From: Bryobacterales bacterium
GTDB lineage: Bacteria; Acidobacteriota; Terriglobia; Bryobacterales; Bryobacteraceae
Length of the DNA stretch: 64,000 nucleotides
Assembly (NCBI GenBank): GCA_020852175.1
Contig: JADZBH010000055.1
Span: 1-64,000, forward strand
Direction of reading: 5' to 3'
Shown here: piece after piece, positions 27,451-34,842 of the stretch
Layout: each line of letters opens with the position of its first letter
How positions within the stretch are numbered: position 1 is the stretch's first letter
The notes under the pieces: generated by a model
The model's input: the letters and a program-made list of their open reading frames with translations, nothing else
What the model was told of the DNA's origin: nothing
The model's database searches: none
Program-made: the position numbers and the translations under genes

Positions 27451-28734
27451 ATGCAACAAATCATCACTCCGGCAAGGCGGCTGGACGGTCAGATTCGCCT
27501 GCCGGGCGACAAGAGCGTTTCGCACCGCTACGGCATTCTCGCCGCCATCGCCGAAGGTTCCAGCACGATCCATCACTATTCGACGGGCGCCGACTGCCAG
27601 TCCACGCTCGGCTGCATGCGCGCGTTGGGAGTATCCATCACGCGGAGGGAAGACGGCGCCGTCCTCATCGAAGGCCGCGGTCTGAACGGATTGCAGGCTC
27701 CGGCGGGCGATCTGGACGCGGGCAACTCGGGCTCCACCATCCGCATGTTGAGCGGCGTTCTGGCGGCCCAGCCGTTCACCTCGCGAATCGCGGGCGACGA
27801 GTCGTTGTCGCGGCGTCCGATGGACCGCATCATGAAGCCCCTGTCGTTGATGGGCGCAGATGTGGAAGCCGTGGACGGCCGTTTTCCACCGCTTACGATT
27901 CATGGACGCGCGTTGAAGGCGATGCGCTATGAGCCGCCGATGGCCTCGGCGCAGGTGAAGACGTGCGTGCTGATGGCCGGCCTCTACGCCGAAGGGGAGA
28001 CGGCGGTGCTGGAGAAGGTGGGCACGCGCGACCACACCGAACTGGCGCTGCGCGAGTTTGGTGCGGAAATCGTGTCATCTGGCGGCGTCATCACGGTGAA
28101 GGGACCTGCAAGGTTGCAGGGCAGGGAACTCTCCGTGCCGGGCGATCTCAGCTCGGCGGCGTTCTTCCTGGTGGCCGCGGCGATTGTCCCCGGATCGAAG
28201 CTGCTCATTCAGGGCGTCGGATTGAATCCCTCCCGTTCGGCGCTGCTGGACTGGCTGGTGGCCGCGGGCGTGAACCTGCGCGTGAGCAACCTGGCCGAGG
28301 TGTCCGGCGAGCTGGTGGGCGATCTGCTGGTCACCGGCGGCGATGTCAAAGGCGGCATCATCCGCGGAGCGGCCTCGGCGGCGCTGATCGACGAGATTCC
28401 AGTGTTGAGCGTGTTGGGCGCCGTGAGCCGCGACGGCCTGGTGGTGAAGGACGCGCGGGAACTGCGCGTCAAGGAAACCGACCGCATCGCCACGGTGGCC
28501 GATAACTTGCAGCGCATGGGCGTCCGTGTCGAAGTGTACGAGGACGGCTTCCGCGTGCCCGGCAAACAGAAGTTCCGCGCGGCGCGGGTGGACAGCTTCG
28601 GCGACCACCGCATCGCGATGGCGTTCGCCGTGGCGGGCCTTGCGGCCGAAGGGGAAACCGCGGTGTTGAACGCCGGGGCGGCCAGCGTGTCGTTCCCGGA
28701 GTTTTACGCTACACTGCGGCAGATCACCGTGTAA
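27451..28734 (+). CDS. aroA: 3-phosphoshikimate 1-carboxyvinyltransferase (EPSP synthase)
   Basis: 427 residues. Joins PEP to shikimate-3-phosphate. LPGDKSVSHRYGILAAIAEGSS, LDAGNSGSTIRMLSGVLA (PEP/S3P site), RRPMDRIMKPL, SAQVKTCVLMAGLYA, VKETDRIATVADNL, and FGDHRIAMAFAVAG are all present. The ATG at 27451 is the domain start; an in-frame extension upstream is noise. Lies between the PhoB-type DNA-binding gene and a histidine kinase, with no other shikimate genes adjacent. Confidence 0.97.
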   Translation: MQQIITPARRLDGQIRLPGDKSVSHRYGILAAIAEGSSTIHHYSTGADCQSTLGCMRALGVSITRREDGAVLIEGRGLNGLQAPAGDLDAGNSGSTIRMLSGVLAAQPFTSRIAGDESLSRRPMDRIMKPLSLMGADVEAVDGRFPPLTIHGRALKAMRYEPPMASAQVKTCVLMAGLYAEGETAVLEKVGTRDHTELALREFGAEIVSSGGVITVKGPARLQGRELSVPGDLSSAAFFLVAAAIVPGSKLLIQGVGLNPSRSALLDWLVAAGVNLRVSNLAEVSGELVGDLLVTGGDVKGGIIRGAASAALIDEIPVLSVLGAVSRDGLVVKDARELRVKETDRIATVADNLQRMGVRVEVYEDGFRVPGKQKFRAARVDSFGDHRIAMAFAVAGLAAEGETAVLNAGAASVSFPEFYATLRQITV

Positions 28735-28759
28735 CGGCGGTCCAACGGGAGCCACTGCC

Positions 28760-29389
28760 ATGCCGACGCCCGACCTCACCCTGGAGGGGCTTGTCCACGA
28801 TTTGCGGAACGTGCTGGAGACCATCTCGGACGCGGCCGACGTGATTTCGACCGATCCGAAACATGCCCGGCTGGCGGGCGCCATAAGGCGTAGCGTACAG
28901 CGCGGAGCGCGCATGTTGACCAGCTTCCACGAAAGCTCGCTCGCGCAACTCGACCTGGATATCATCCTCGACATGGCCATCGAATGCTCGCGCGATTTCA
29001 TGCAGGCCGTGAAAGGCCCGTCGATCGAATTCACGCGGCAGATAGATCCGGGCGTGCGCCTGCGCGGCAACCCGGCCGCGTGGGAACGCGTGTTCACGAA
29101 CCTGTTCCTGAACGCCGGGCAGGCGATGGAGGGCGACGGCACGGTGTCCATCACGGCACTATCGCACGAGCAGGGGCTGGAGATCGTGGTGGAGGACTCC
29201 GGGCCCGGAATTTCGACGAAGATTCTGCCGCGCATCTTTGAACCGCACTTCTCCACGCGCGCCAAACGGAGCGGCCTGGGTCTGCACATTGTCCGGACGA
29301 TCGTGGTGGAGCACGGCGGCGAGATCACCGCCTCCAACCGGCCCAGCGGGCAGGGCGCGATGTTCCGCATCAACCTGCCGCGGACATAA
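28760..29389 (+). CDS. Soluble histidine kinase with HD-x-x-N H-box
   Basis: 209 residues, no transmembrane segment and no sensor domain. Residues 12-20 read VHDLRNVLE, an H-box with candidate phospho-acceptor His13 in the H-D-x-x-N form, so the dimerisation helices make up almost the whole N-terminus. The GHKL ATPase follows: N-box FTNLFLNAGQAM, G1 VEDSGPGIS, F-box IFEPHFST, G2 GLGLHIV, then GGEITASNRPSGQGAMF. A GGGAG site precedes the ATG. It needs another protein for sensing. The neighbouring solo PhoB-type domain lacks a phospho-acceptor, so that pair would not form an ordinary relay. Confidence 0.88.
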   Translation: MPTPDLTLEGLVHDLRNVLETISDAADVISTDPKHARLAGAIRRSVQRGARMLTSFHESSLAQLDLDIILDMAIECSRDFMQAVKGPSIEFTRQIDPGVRLRGNPAAWERVFTNLFLNAGQAMEGDGTVSITALSHEQGLEIVVEDSGPGISTKILPRIFEPHFSTRAKRSGLGLHIVRTIVVEHGGEITASNRPSGQGAMFRINLPRT

Positions 29390-29436
29390 GGAACGCAAGG
29401 AGTCGCCACGCTTCTCCGCGCCGGGCGGGACGGCGA

Positions 29437-30261
29437 TTGGCGCGCCACTTCGCTACGATAGTCGGTTCGGCGATGCTGCTGGGCATACTCATCTGGGCGG
29501 TGGCCGCGATCACGGCGGCGTTGTTTCTGGCGCGGCCATGGTTTCCGGCGGCGGTCAGCGAACACGCGCGGGCCTTCGATTCGCAGTTCCATCTGACGCT
29601 GGCCATGACCGGCGCGATGTTCCTTCTGGCGCAATTGTTGTTGGGCATTGCGATCCTGCGCGCCCGGCGGCGGACGAAAGCTCTCCATTCGGAAGGCAAC
29701 ACCCGCTGGGAGATCGCCTGGACGCTGGCGACGGCCGCGCTGTTCCTTGGCGCGATGGCATGGTCCACGCCGCTGTTCACGGCGGTGCATCTGGGCGGGC
29801 CCAGGCCCGGGGCGCTGCGCGTGGAGGCGCTGGCCAGGCAGTTCTCCTGGAACTTCCGCTATCCCGGACCCGACGGACGCTTCGCGCGACTGGACCTGAA
29901 GCAAATCAACGACGCCGGCGGGAACCCGTTCGGCCTCGATGAAAACGACACCGCGAGCAAGGACGACATCGTGGCGGCGGCGCTGCGCGTGCCGGCCGGG
30001 CGGGACGTGGAGCTGACCCTGCGCGGGCGGGACGTGATTCACAACTTCTTCGTGCGCGAACTGCGTCTGAAACAGGACGTTGTGCCGGGTATGCTGATTC
30101 CGCTGCGGTTCCGCGCCGACGTGCCGGGGACCTATGAGGTGGCCTGTTCGGAGTTGTGCGGCTTGGGCCATCACCTGATGCGGACGGTGGTGATCGTGAT
30201 GCCGCCGGCCGGGTTCGCGGCCTGGGAGCGCGAGGCGCTGGCGCAGCTACGGCAGGAGTAG
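29437..30261 (+). CDS. ctaC: Cytochrome c oxidase subunit II (CuA type)
   Basis: 274 residues from a TTG start (an ATG at 29473 is an alternative). Two or three N-terminal hydrophobic segments (about 8-30, 55-75, 95-115), then the periplasmic cupredoxin domain: ALARQFSWNFRYPGPDG, DVIHNFFVRELRLKQDVVPG, and the CuA motif CSELCGLGHHLM. No cytochrome c domain, so not the caa3-fused form. Accepts electrons from cytochrome c. It leads the oxidase operon with 8 nt to ctaD. Confidence 0.93.
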   Translation: MARHFATIVGSAMLLGILIWAVAAITAALFLARPWFPAAVSEHARAFDSQFHLTLAMTGAMFLLAQLLLGIAILRARRRTKALHSEGNTRWEIAWTLATAALFLGAMAWSTPLFTAVHLGGPRPGALRVEALARQFSWNFRYPGPDGRFARLDLKQINDAGGNPFGLDENDTASKDDIVAAALRVPAGRDVELTLRGRDVIHNFFVRELRLKQDVVPGMLIPLRFRADVPGTYEVACSELCGLGHHLMRTVVIVMPPAGFAAWEREALAQLRQE

Positions 30262-30269
30262 GGGCAATC

Positions 30270-31982
30270 ATGCTGGGACGCATCTTCTCGACCGATCACA
30301 AGGTCATCGGCAAACAGTATTACTTCCTGGGGCTGGCCAGCGTGCTGATCGGCCTGGTGCTCAGCGTCTTCATGCGCCTGCACCTGATCTACCCGGACCG
30401 GAAGGTGAAACTGTTTGAAATGCTGTGGCCGGTGGGAGCGGCGGGCGGCATCATGACCCCGGAACTCTATCTGTCGATCATGACGATGCACGGCACGTTG
30501 ATGGTGTTTTTCGTGCTCACCACGGTGCCGCAAGGAGGCTTCGGCAACTACTTTCTGCCCATCCAGATCGGAGCCTCGGACATGGCGTTTCCAAGGCTGA
30601 ACGCCCTCAGCTTCTGGATCACCCTGGCGGCGCTGCTGGTGCTGCTCGGAGCTTTCTTCGTGCCGGGCGGCGCGCCGCTGGGCGGCTGGACGGCCTATCC
30701 TCCGCTGTCGGCCGTGGGGCAGATCGCCGGACCGGGACAGGGAGACGGGATGGACATGTGGATCCTGTCGGTGGCCCTGTTTTCGATCGCCGCGCTGCTC
30801 ACCTCGATCAACTTCATCGCTACCGTGATTGAATTGCGCGCGCCGGGGATGACGCTGGAGCGGATGCCCCTGACGGTGTGGGCCTGGTTCACGACGGCGA
30901 TCATCAGCCTGCTGGCCTTCGCCGTGCTTCTGGCGGCCGGTTTACTCCTGTTGCTGGACCGCTGGGGCGGCACAAGCTTCTTTCTGCCCTCCGGGTTGGT
31001 GGTTAGCGACCGCCTGCTGAACCATAGCGGCGGCTCGCCCCTTCTGTGGCAGCATCTGTTCTGGTTCTTCGGCCACCCGGAGGTGTATATAGCCATACTT
31101 CCGGGCATGGGGCTGATCTCGACCATTCTGAGCGTGAATTCGCGGCGGCCCGTGTTCGGCTACAAAGCGATGGTGGGGGCCATGCTGACCATCGCGTTCC
31201 TGGGTTTCGTCGTCTGGGGCCATCACATGTTCATTAGCGGAATGAGCCCCTATTCGGCCATCGCGTTTTCGGTGCTCACATTGACGGTGGGCGTGCCAAG
31301 CGCGATCAAGACGTTCAACTGGCTGGGGACGTTGTGGGGCGGGCGGCTGCGGCTGAACGTGGCGATGCTGTTCGCGCTGGGGTTCGTCTCGGTGTTCGTG
31401 GCGGGCGGAATCACGGGGGTCTTACTGGGCCAGCCGGCCATGGACCTCTATTTGCACGACACCTATTTCGTGGTCGGGCATTTCCACCTGATCATGGGCG
31501 TGGCGGCTGTGTTCGCCATGTTCGCAGGCACCTACTACTGGTTCCCGAAAATGTTCGGCCGGATGCTGAACGAGACCCTCGGGAAGATCCATTTCTACAT
31601 CACATTCCTGGGTGTCTACGGAATCTTCGTCCCGATGCATGTGGCCGGCCTGGCGGGCAATCCCCGGCGCTACCCGGACTTCAAGGAGTTTGAGTTCCTC
31701 TCGGACCTGGCCTGGATTCATACCTTCATTTCGCACACCTCGTTCACGGTGGCCGCGGTGCAACTGCTGTTCCTGTTCAACCTGTTCTGGAGCCTGTGGC
31801 GCGGAGCCCGCGCGGCGGTGAATCCCTGGGAGGCGACCACGCTCGAATGGAGCGTGCCCTCGCCGCCGCCCCACGACAATTTCGGCGGCGCCAGCGTGAC
31901 GGTGGTGCGCGGAGCCTACGAATTCAGCGTGCCGGGACGCGAAAGCGATTTCGCGATGCAAGCCGGGGAGACGCCTCAGTGA
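30270..31982 (+). CDS. ctaD: Cytochrome c oxidase subunit I
   Basis: 570 residues, 12-14 transmembrane helices. Catalytic heme-copper subunit: HGTLMVFFV (heme ligand His), FWFFGHPEVYIAILPG with the CuB His and the Glu of the D-channel, WGHHMFISGMSP, and HDTYFVVGHFHLIMG carrying the other heme and CuB histidines. The HPEVY motif marks the A-type oxidase. An AGGAG site precedes ATG 30270. Its TGA overlaps the GTG of the next gene. Inner membrane, reduces O2 to water with proton pumping. Confidence 0.97.
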   Translation: MLGRIFSTDHKVIGKQYYFLGLASVLIGLVLSVFMRLHLIYPDRKVKLFEMLWPVGAAGGIMTPELYLSIMTMHGTLMVFFVLTTVPQGGFGNYFLPIQIGASDMAFPRLNALSFWITLAALLVLLGAFFVPGGAPLGGWTAYPPLSAVGQIAGPGQGDGMDMWILSVALFSIAALLTSINFIATVIELRAPGMTLERMPLTVWAWFTTAIISLLAFAVLLAAGLLLLLDRWGGTSFFLPSGLVVSDRLLNHSGGSPLLWQHLFWFFGHPEVYIAILPGMGLISTILSVNSRRPVFGYKAMVGAMLTIAFLGFVVWGHHMFISGMSPYSAIAFSVLTLTVGVPSAIKTFNWLGTLWGGRLRLNVAMLFALGFVSVFVAGGITGVLLGQPAMDLYLHDTYFVVGHFHLIMGVAAVFAMFAGTYYWFPKMFGRMLNETLGKIHFYITFLGVYGIFVPMHVAGLAGNPRRYPDFKEFEFLSDLAWIHTFISHTSFTVAAVQLLFLFNLFWSLWRGARAAVNPWEATTLEWSVPSPPPHDNFGGASVTVVRGAYEFSVPGRESDFAMQAGETPQ

Positions 31983-32470
31983 GCGCGCCGTCCCGGACGT
32001 TTCCGGCCAGAGTCGCGGCAACGGGCGCCATGCTCGGCTCCGGCGCGATGGTCACCTTATTCTCCGCGCTGGCAAGCGCACTGGTGATCCGGCGCGGCCT
32101 GGGAGGCGACTGGGCGGCCGTGGCGCTGCCGGATGTGGTGTGGCTGAATACTGCCGTGCTGGCGGCGTCGGGTCTGGCCGTGGAGAGACGGCGCTGGGGA
32201 ACGGCGGCCCTGCTGGGAGCGGTGTTCCTGGCCGGGCAGGCCCTGGCCTGGCGGTCGTTCGGCGCGACTCTGGCCAGCGGCCCGGCGGCGGCGTTCTTTT
32301 ACGTGTTGACGGGCGTGCATGGCGTGCACGTTCTGGGTGGAGTGGCGGCGCTTCTGGCCAACTGGAGGCGTGCGACCCCGGGGTCGGTGGCCGCCGTACG
32401 AATCTATTGGCACACCCTGGGGGGATTGTGGATGGTGGTGCTATGTCTGTTGCTTTGGGCCCGGTCGTAA
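31979..32470 (+). CDS. Cytochrome c oxidase subunit III-like protein, short form
   Basis: 163 residues with about five hydrophobic segments. FFYVLTGVHGVHVLGG and the C-terminal IYWHTLGGLWMVVLCLLLW resemble the last helices of heme-copper oxidase subunit III, including the conserved His in the HGVHVLGG part. It has a GTG start overlapping the ctaD stop. It is followed at once by a second, more complete subunit III (32443-33033), whose start lies 28 nt inside it. The coexistence is unusual, see findings. Possibly a helper of assembly or an isoform. Confidence 0.8.
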   Translation: MSAPSRTFPARVAATGAMLGSGAMVTLFSALASALVIRRGLGGDWAAVALPDVVWLNTAVLAASGLAVERRRWGTAALLGAVFLAGQALAWRSFGATLASGPAAAFFYVLTGVHGVHVLGGVAALLANWRRATPGSVAAVRIYWHTLGGLWMVVLCLLLWARS

Positions 32471-33033
32471 CTTCGCCGAAAAAGCTCGGCATGTGGCTGT
32501 TCCTGGTAAGTGACGCGCTTACCTTCACAGCGTTGATCCTCAGCTACGCCTTTGTGCGGGTCTCCTCGCCCGCCTGGCCGCGCCCATTCGACTTTTCGCC
32601 AGGTATTCTCTTCGCGACGCTGATGACCTTCGTGCTGCTCACCTCCAGCCTGACCATGGCGACCGCCGTGGGGGCGATGCGCGAAGGCCGCCGGGGCGTG
32701 GCTGCGGCGTGGATCGCGGCCACCATTGCCTGCGGGGCGCTGTTCATCGCGCTGCACCTCACCGAGTGGCGGCACCTGATCGCCCAGGGCGTGACCCCTG
32801 CCGCCAACCCCTGGGGCGTGCCGCTGTTCGGCGCGGTTTTCTTCGGGCTCACCGGTCTGCACATGGCGCACGTGGCGAGCGGGATCGTGTATCTCACAAT
32901 TCTTGGAGCCGGCGTGCGGCCGGGCCGCTTCTCCGCCGAAGATGTGGAGGTGGGCGGCCTCTATTGGCACTTCGTGGATCTCGTGTGGATGTTCCTGTTC
33001 CCCCTTCTGTACCTGACGGCGGTGAAGCCATGA
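32443..33033 (+). CDS. ctaE: Cytochrome c oxidase subunit III
   Basis: 196 residues with five hydrophobic segments: KKLGMWLFLVSDALTF, LATLMTFVLLTSSLTMA (approx), HLTEWRHLIAQGV, FGLTGLHMAHVASGIVYL, GLYWHFVDLVWMFLFPLLYL. The GLHxxHV and YWHFVDxVWxxLFP patterns are subunit III signatures; this five-helix short form is that of SoxM-type terminal oxidases. ATG 32443 lies inside the end of the preceding gene. Its TGA overlaps the ATG of the subunit IV gene. Confidence 0.9.
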   Translation: MSVALGPVVTSPKKLGMWLFLVSDALTFTALILSYAFVRVSSPAWPRPFDFSPGILFATLMTFVLLTSSLTMATAVGAMREGRRGVAAAWIAATIACGALFIALHLTEWRHLIAQGVTPAANPWGVPLFGAVFFGLTGLHMAHVASGIVYLTILGAGVRPGRFSAEDVEVGGLYWHFVDLVWMFLFPLLYLTAVKP

Positions 33034-33305
33034 AGCCGTATCTGGGGGTGTGGGGGTTTCTGCTGGGCCTGACGGCCATCGAGGTGGCGCTCGCCTATCT
33101 GCATACGCCTCCTATCACAATGCTGGCCGTGCTGTTGGCGCTGTCGTTCCTGAAGGCGGGAGCCATTGTGCGCCGGTTCATGCACATAGCCGGGGAAGGG
33201 CCGCCGTTGGCCTGGATTGTGCTGCCGGCATTCTTCTTTATCGGCTTGATCTTATTGGGGATATTGGGCGACGCGGGCCGCGCGGCCTTTCCGGGGGCGC
33301 TCTGA
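33030..33305 (+). CDS. Cytochrome c oxidase subunit IV-like membrane protein
   Basis: 91 residues, three hydrophobic segments (about 5-22, 28-48, 62-82), with GVWGFLLGLTAIEVALAYL and FLKAGAIVRRFMHIAGE. Matches the small prokaryotic subunit IV (CyoD/CtaF-like) in size and position. ATGA junction with the gene before and a shared TGATG with the next, so translation is coupled. Confidence 0.82.
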   Translation: MKPYLGVWGFLLGLTAIEVALAYLHTPPITMLAVLLALSFLKAGAIVRRFMHIAGEGPPLAWIVLPAFFFIGLILLGILGDAGRAAFPGAL

Positions 33306-33535
33306 TGGATGCAACGCTGGGCGCCGTGGCCCTTCTGCAGTGTGTACAATGCGCGCGATCCGCCGAAGCGCTGGGCCAAGTCCGCCTGTCAGTGCTTTGG
33401 CACGGCATGTGGGTGCTTCTGCTGCCGCCGCTGGCCGTGTTCGGACTGATTTTGTGGCTTGCCCGGAGGCGGTCGCGTCAAGCCGAAGTGGGCACGGCGA
33501 TGGGAAGCGATTCACGCGCCGGGGTGCGCCTGTAG
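33305..33535 (+). CDS. Small single-helix membrane protein with CxxC, oxidase operon tail
   Basis: 76 residues. Near the N-terminus the sequence CVQCARSAEALGQVRL carries a CxxC pair. One hydrophobic helix follows (GMWVLLLPPLAVFGLILWLA), then a short Arg-rich cytoplasmic tail. The ATG overlaps the preceding TGA. I recall similar CxxC-plus-one-helix proteins behind oxidase genes in acidobacteria; the name is uncertain, and copper or heme handling would be a guess. The 3' end overlaps the convergent receiver-like gene by 58 nt. Confidence 0.6.
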   Translation: MDATLGAVALLQCVQCARSAEALGQVRLSVLWHGMWVLLLPPLAVFGLILWLARRRSRQAEVGTAMGSDSRAGVRL

Positions 33536-33945
33536 TTCTGCCGCCAGTTCATCCAGGCCAGGCTGATGATGCGGACGACCTCGGAACTGTCGAACGGACG
33601 GGCGAGAACGTCGTATCCGCCGCGGTTCAACACGTCGGACCATAAGATGTCGTCAGCGTCGGGGGCCATGACAATCACGTTGGGCGGAGCCGGAAGATCC
33701 AGCACGCCGCGCAGCAGATCCTGCCAGCCGCCATCGGGCAGTTTATGTTCACAGACGACGACAGCCGTGTGGAGTTCGCGGAGACGGCGCAAGGCGTCGT
33801 AACAGGTTCCAGCAGTCTCCAGTTTCCAGTTTGTGTGTCCGAAAATGTGAATCAGCCGGTGCTGAGCCTCGGCGGATGGGGTGACGGAGAGCACGGTGAC
33901 GGTACTGTCCGTCGGGCGGGGCGAAAGTGGTGTGGATCGGTTCAT
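33478..33945 (-). CDS. Degenerate receiver (pseudo-receiver) protein
   Basis: 155 residues of response-regulator receiver fold without an output domain: VTVLSVTPSAEAQHRLIHIFG, VVVCEHKLPDGGWQDLL, NVIVMAPDADDILWSDVLNRGGYDVLARPFDSSEVVR. The acidic pocket is lost (SVTPS where DDE is usual), Glu66 stands where the phospho-acceptor Asp would be, and the conserved Lys is Arg116. So it cannot be phosphorylated in the usual way and may be constitutively in one state. Start 33945 has a GGAAGG site; a convincing -35/-10 pair (33985-34013) lies upstream. Confidence 0.82.
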   Translation of the reverse strand: MNRSTPLSPRPTDSTVTVLSVTPSAEAQHRLIHIFGHTNWKLETAGTCYDALRRLRELHTAVVVCEHKLPDGGWQDLLRGVLDLPAPPNVIVMAPDADDILWSDVLNRGGYDVLARPFDSSEVVRIISLAWMNWRQNYRRTPARESLPIAVPTSA

Positions 33946-33984
33946 GAAAACAACCTTCCGCTCGTTAAGCCATGATCTACCTGC

Positions 33985-34013
33985 ATCATGAGCTTCCGGA
34001 GGCGGTACGTCAA
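33985..34013 (-). promoter_or_regulatory. Sigma-70-like promoter for the pseudo-receiver gene
   Basis: On the minus strand: TTGACG (34013-34008), a 17-bp spacer, then CATGAT (33990-33985). That is 5/6 and 4/6 matches to the consensus with ideal spacing. A 20-bp inverted repeat lies a few bases further upstream. A 5' UTR of about 30 nt precedes ATG 33945. Confidence 0.5.
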
Positions 34014-34027
34014 GATATTTCGACAAA

Positions 34028-34047
34028 AACTAAATCAAAATTTAGTT
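34028..34047. repeat. AT-rich inverted repeat
   Basis: Perfect 8-bp arms, AACTAAAT and ATTTAGTT, around a CAAA loop, followed by another ACTAAAT copy. It stands out in this GC-rich sequence. It sits just upstream of the pseudo-receiver promoter, so it may be an operator; a hairpin/terminator role on the plus strand is less likely as no plus-strand gene ends nearby. Confidence 0.55.
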
Positions 34048-34185
34048 ACTAAATTCAATTTTTTCAAGGCAATCGCTTACCTGCGCGATACCTCGGGACC
34101 GGGCGTGCCGGGAATACGCAGTCCCGCCTGACAATACACGCGAAGTTGGCTCCACGTTCGTCCGCCGTCCTGCGTCATTCCAGTT

Positions 34186-34839
34186 GTGCAGTGTGCAAAC
34201 CGTGTTGTGATTCTCATCCCGCTTGTCGCCCAGGCAGTCTTGTGCCAGCCGGCCCTGCAGGATGTGCTTCGGGGCGTGGAACGGCGCTACAATCCGCCAA
34301 AAACCATGCAATTTTTGTTCCAACAGTCCTACAGTGGTCCGGGACGCTTGACGCGGGTCGAATCCGGCGAACTCACGCTTTCAAAACCCGGCAAAATGAA
34401 GTGGGACTACACGATTCCGGCTGGCAAGGTATTCCTGACCGACGGTACCCACGCCTGGTTCTTTTCCCCCAGCGCCGGGCGTGTGGAACGCTCGAAGACC
34501 AAGGAAAGCGCGGATTTACGCGCCCCGCTCGCCTTCCTGATGGGAAAACTGGACTTTCAAAGGGATTTTCGCGAGTTCCGGTACACGGTGAACAACGGTG
34601 AGTTTCACGTGATCGCTGCCCCGAAGTCCGACAAGTCTCCCTACACGTCCGTGGAATTTTACGTCACCCCGGAGTTCGCCATCCGCGAGCTGGCCGTGAC
34701 CGGGCAGGACAAATCGGTGATGCGGTTTCGCTTCACCCTGGAAAAATCGAATGTGAAGCTGCCGGCCGGTCAATTTGTCTTCCACCCGCCGGCCGGGGTG
34801 CCGGTGGTGGATGTGAACGACGAGGATGGGGCCCGGTAA
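34186..34839 (+). CDS. LolA-like outer-membrane lipoprotein carrier protein
   Basis: 217 residues with a signal peptide (about residues 1-22). The mature chain fits the LolA half-barrel: VLRGVERRYNPPKTMQFLFQQSYS, ESGELTLSKPGKMKWDYT, FLTDGTHAWFFSPSAGRVERS, DFQRDFREFRYTV and VVPVVD-like end. LolA ferries lipoproteins across the periplasm to the outer membrane. GTG start; the next gene, PilC/GspF, follows by 3 nt. No LolB or LolCDE nearby. Confidence 0.82.
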   Translation: MQCANRVVILIPLVAQAVLCQPALQDVLRGVERRYNPPKTMQFLFQQSYSGPGRLTRVESGELTLSKPGKMKWDYTIPAGKVFLTDGTHAWFFSPSAGRVERSKTKESADLRAPLAFLMGKLDFQRDFREFRYTVNNGEFHVIAAPKSDKSPYTSVEFYVTPEFAIRELAVTGQDKSVMRFRFTLEKSNVKLPAGQFVFHPPAGVPVVDVNDEDGAR

Positions 34840-34842
34840 ATT

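Noticed and set aside
28075..30174. A 699-codon minus-strand frame opposite aroA, the histidine kinase and ctaC
   Set aside because: It crosses three confirmed plus-strand genes and has no domain signal.
33305..33535. Treating the 33305 ORF as only an overlap artefact
   Set aside because: Its ATG is coupled to the previous stop, it has a clear membrane helix and CxxC, and similar proteins are recalled behind oxidase genes; kept at moderate confidence.
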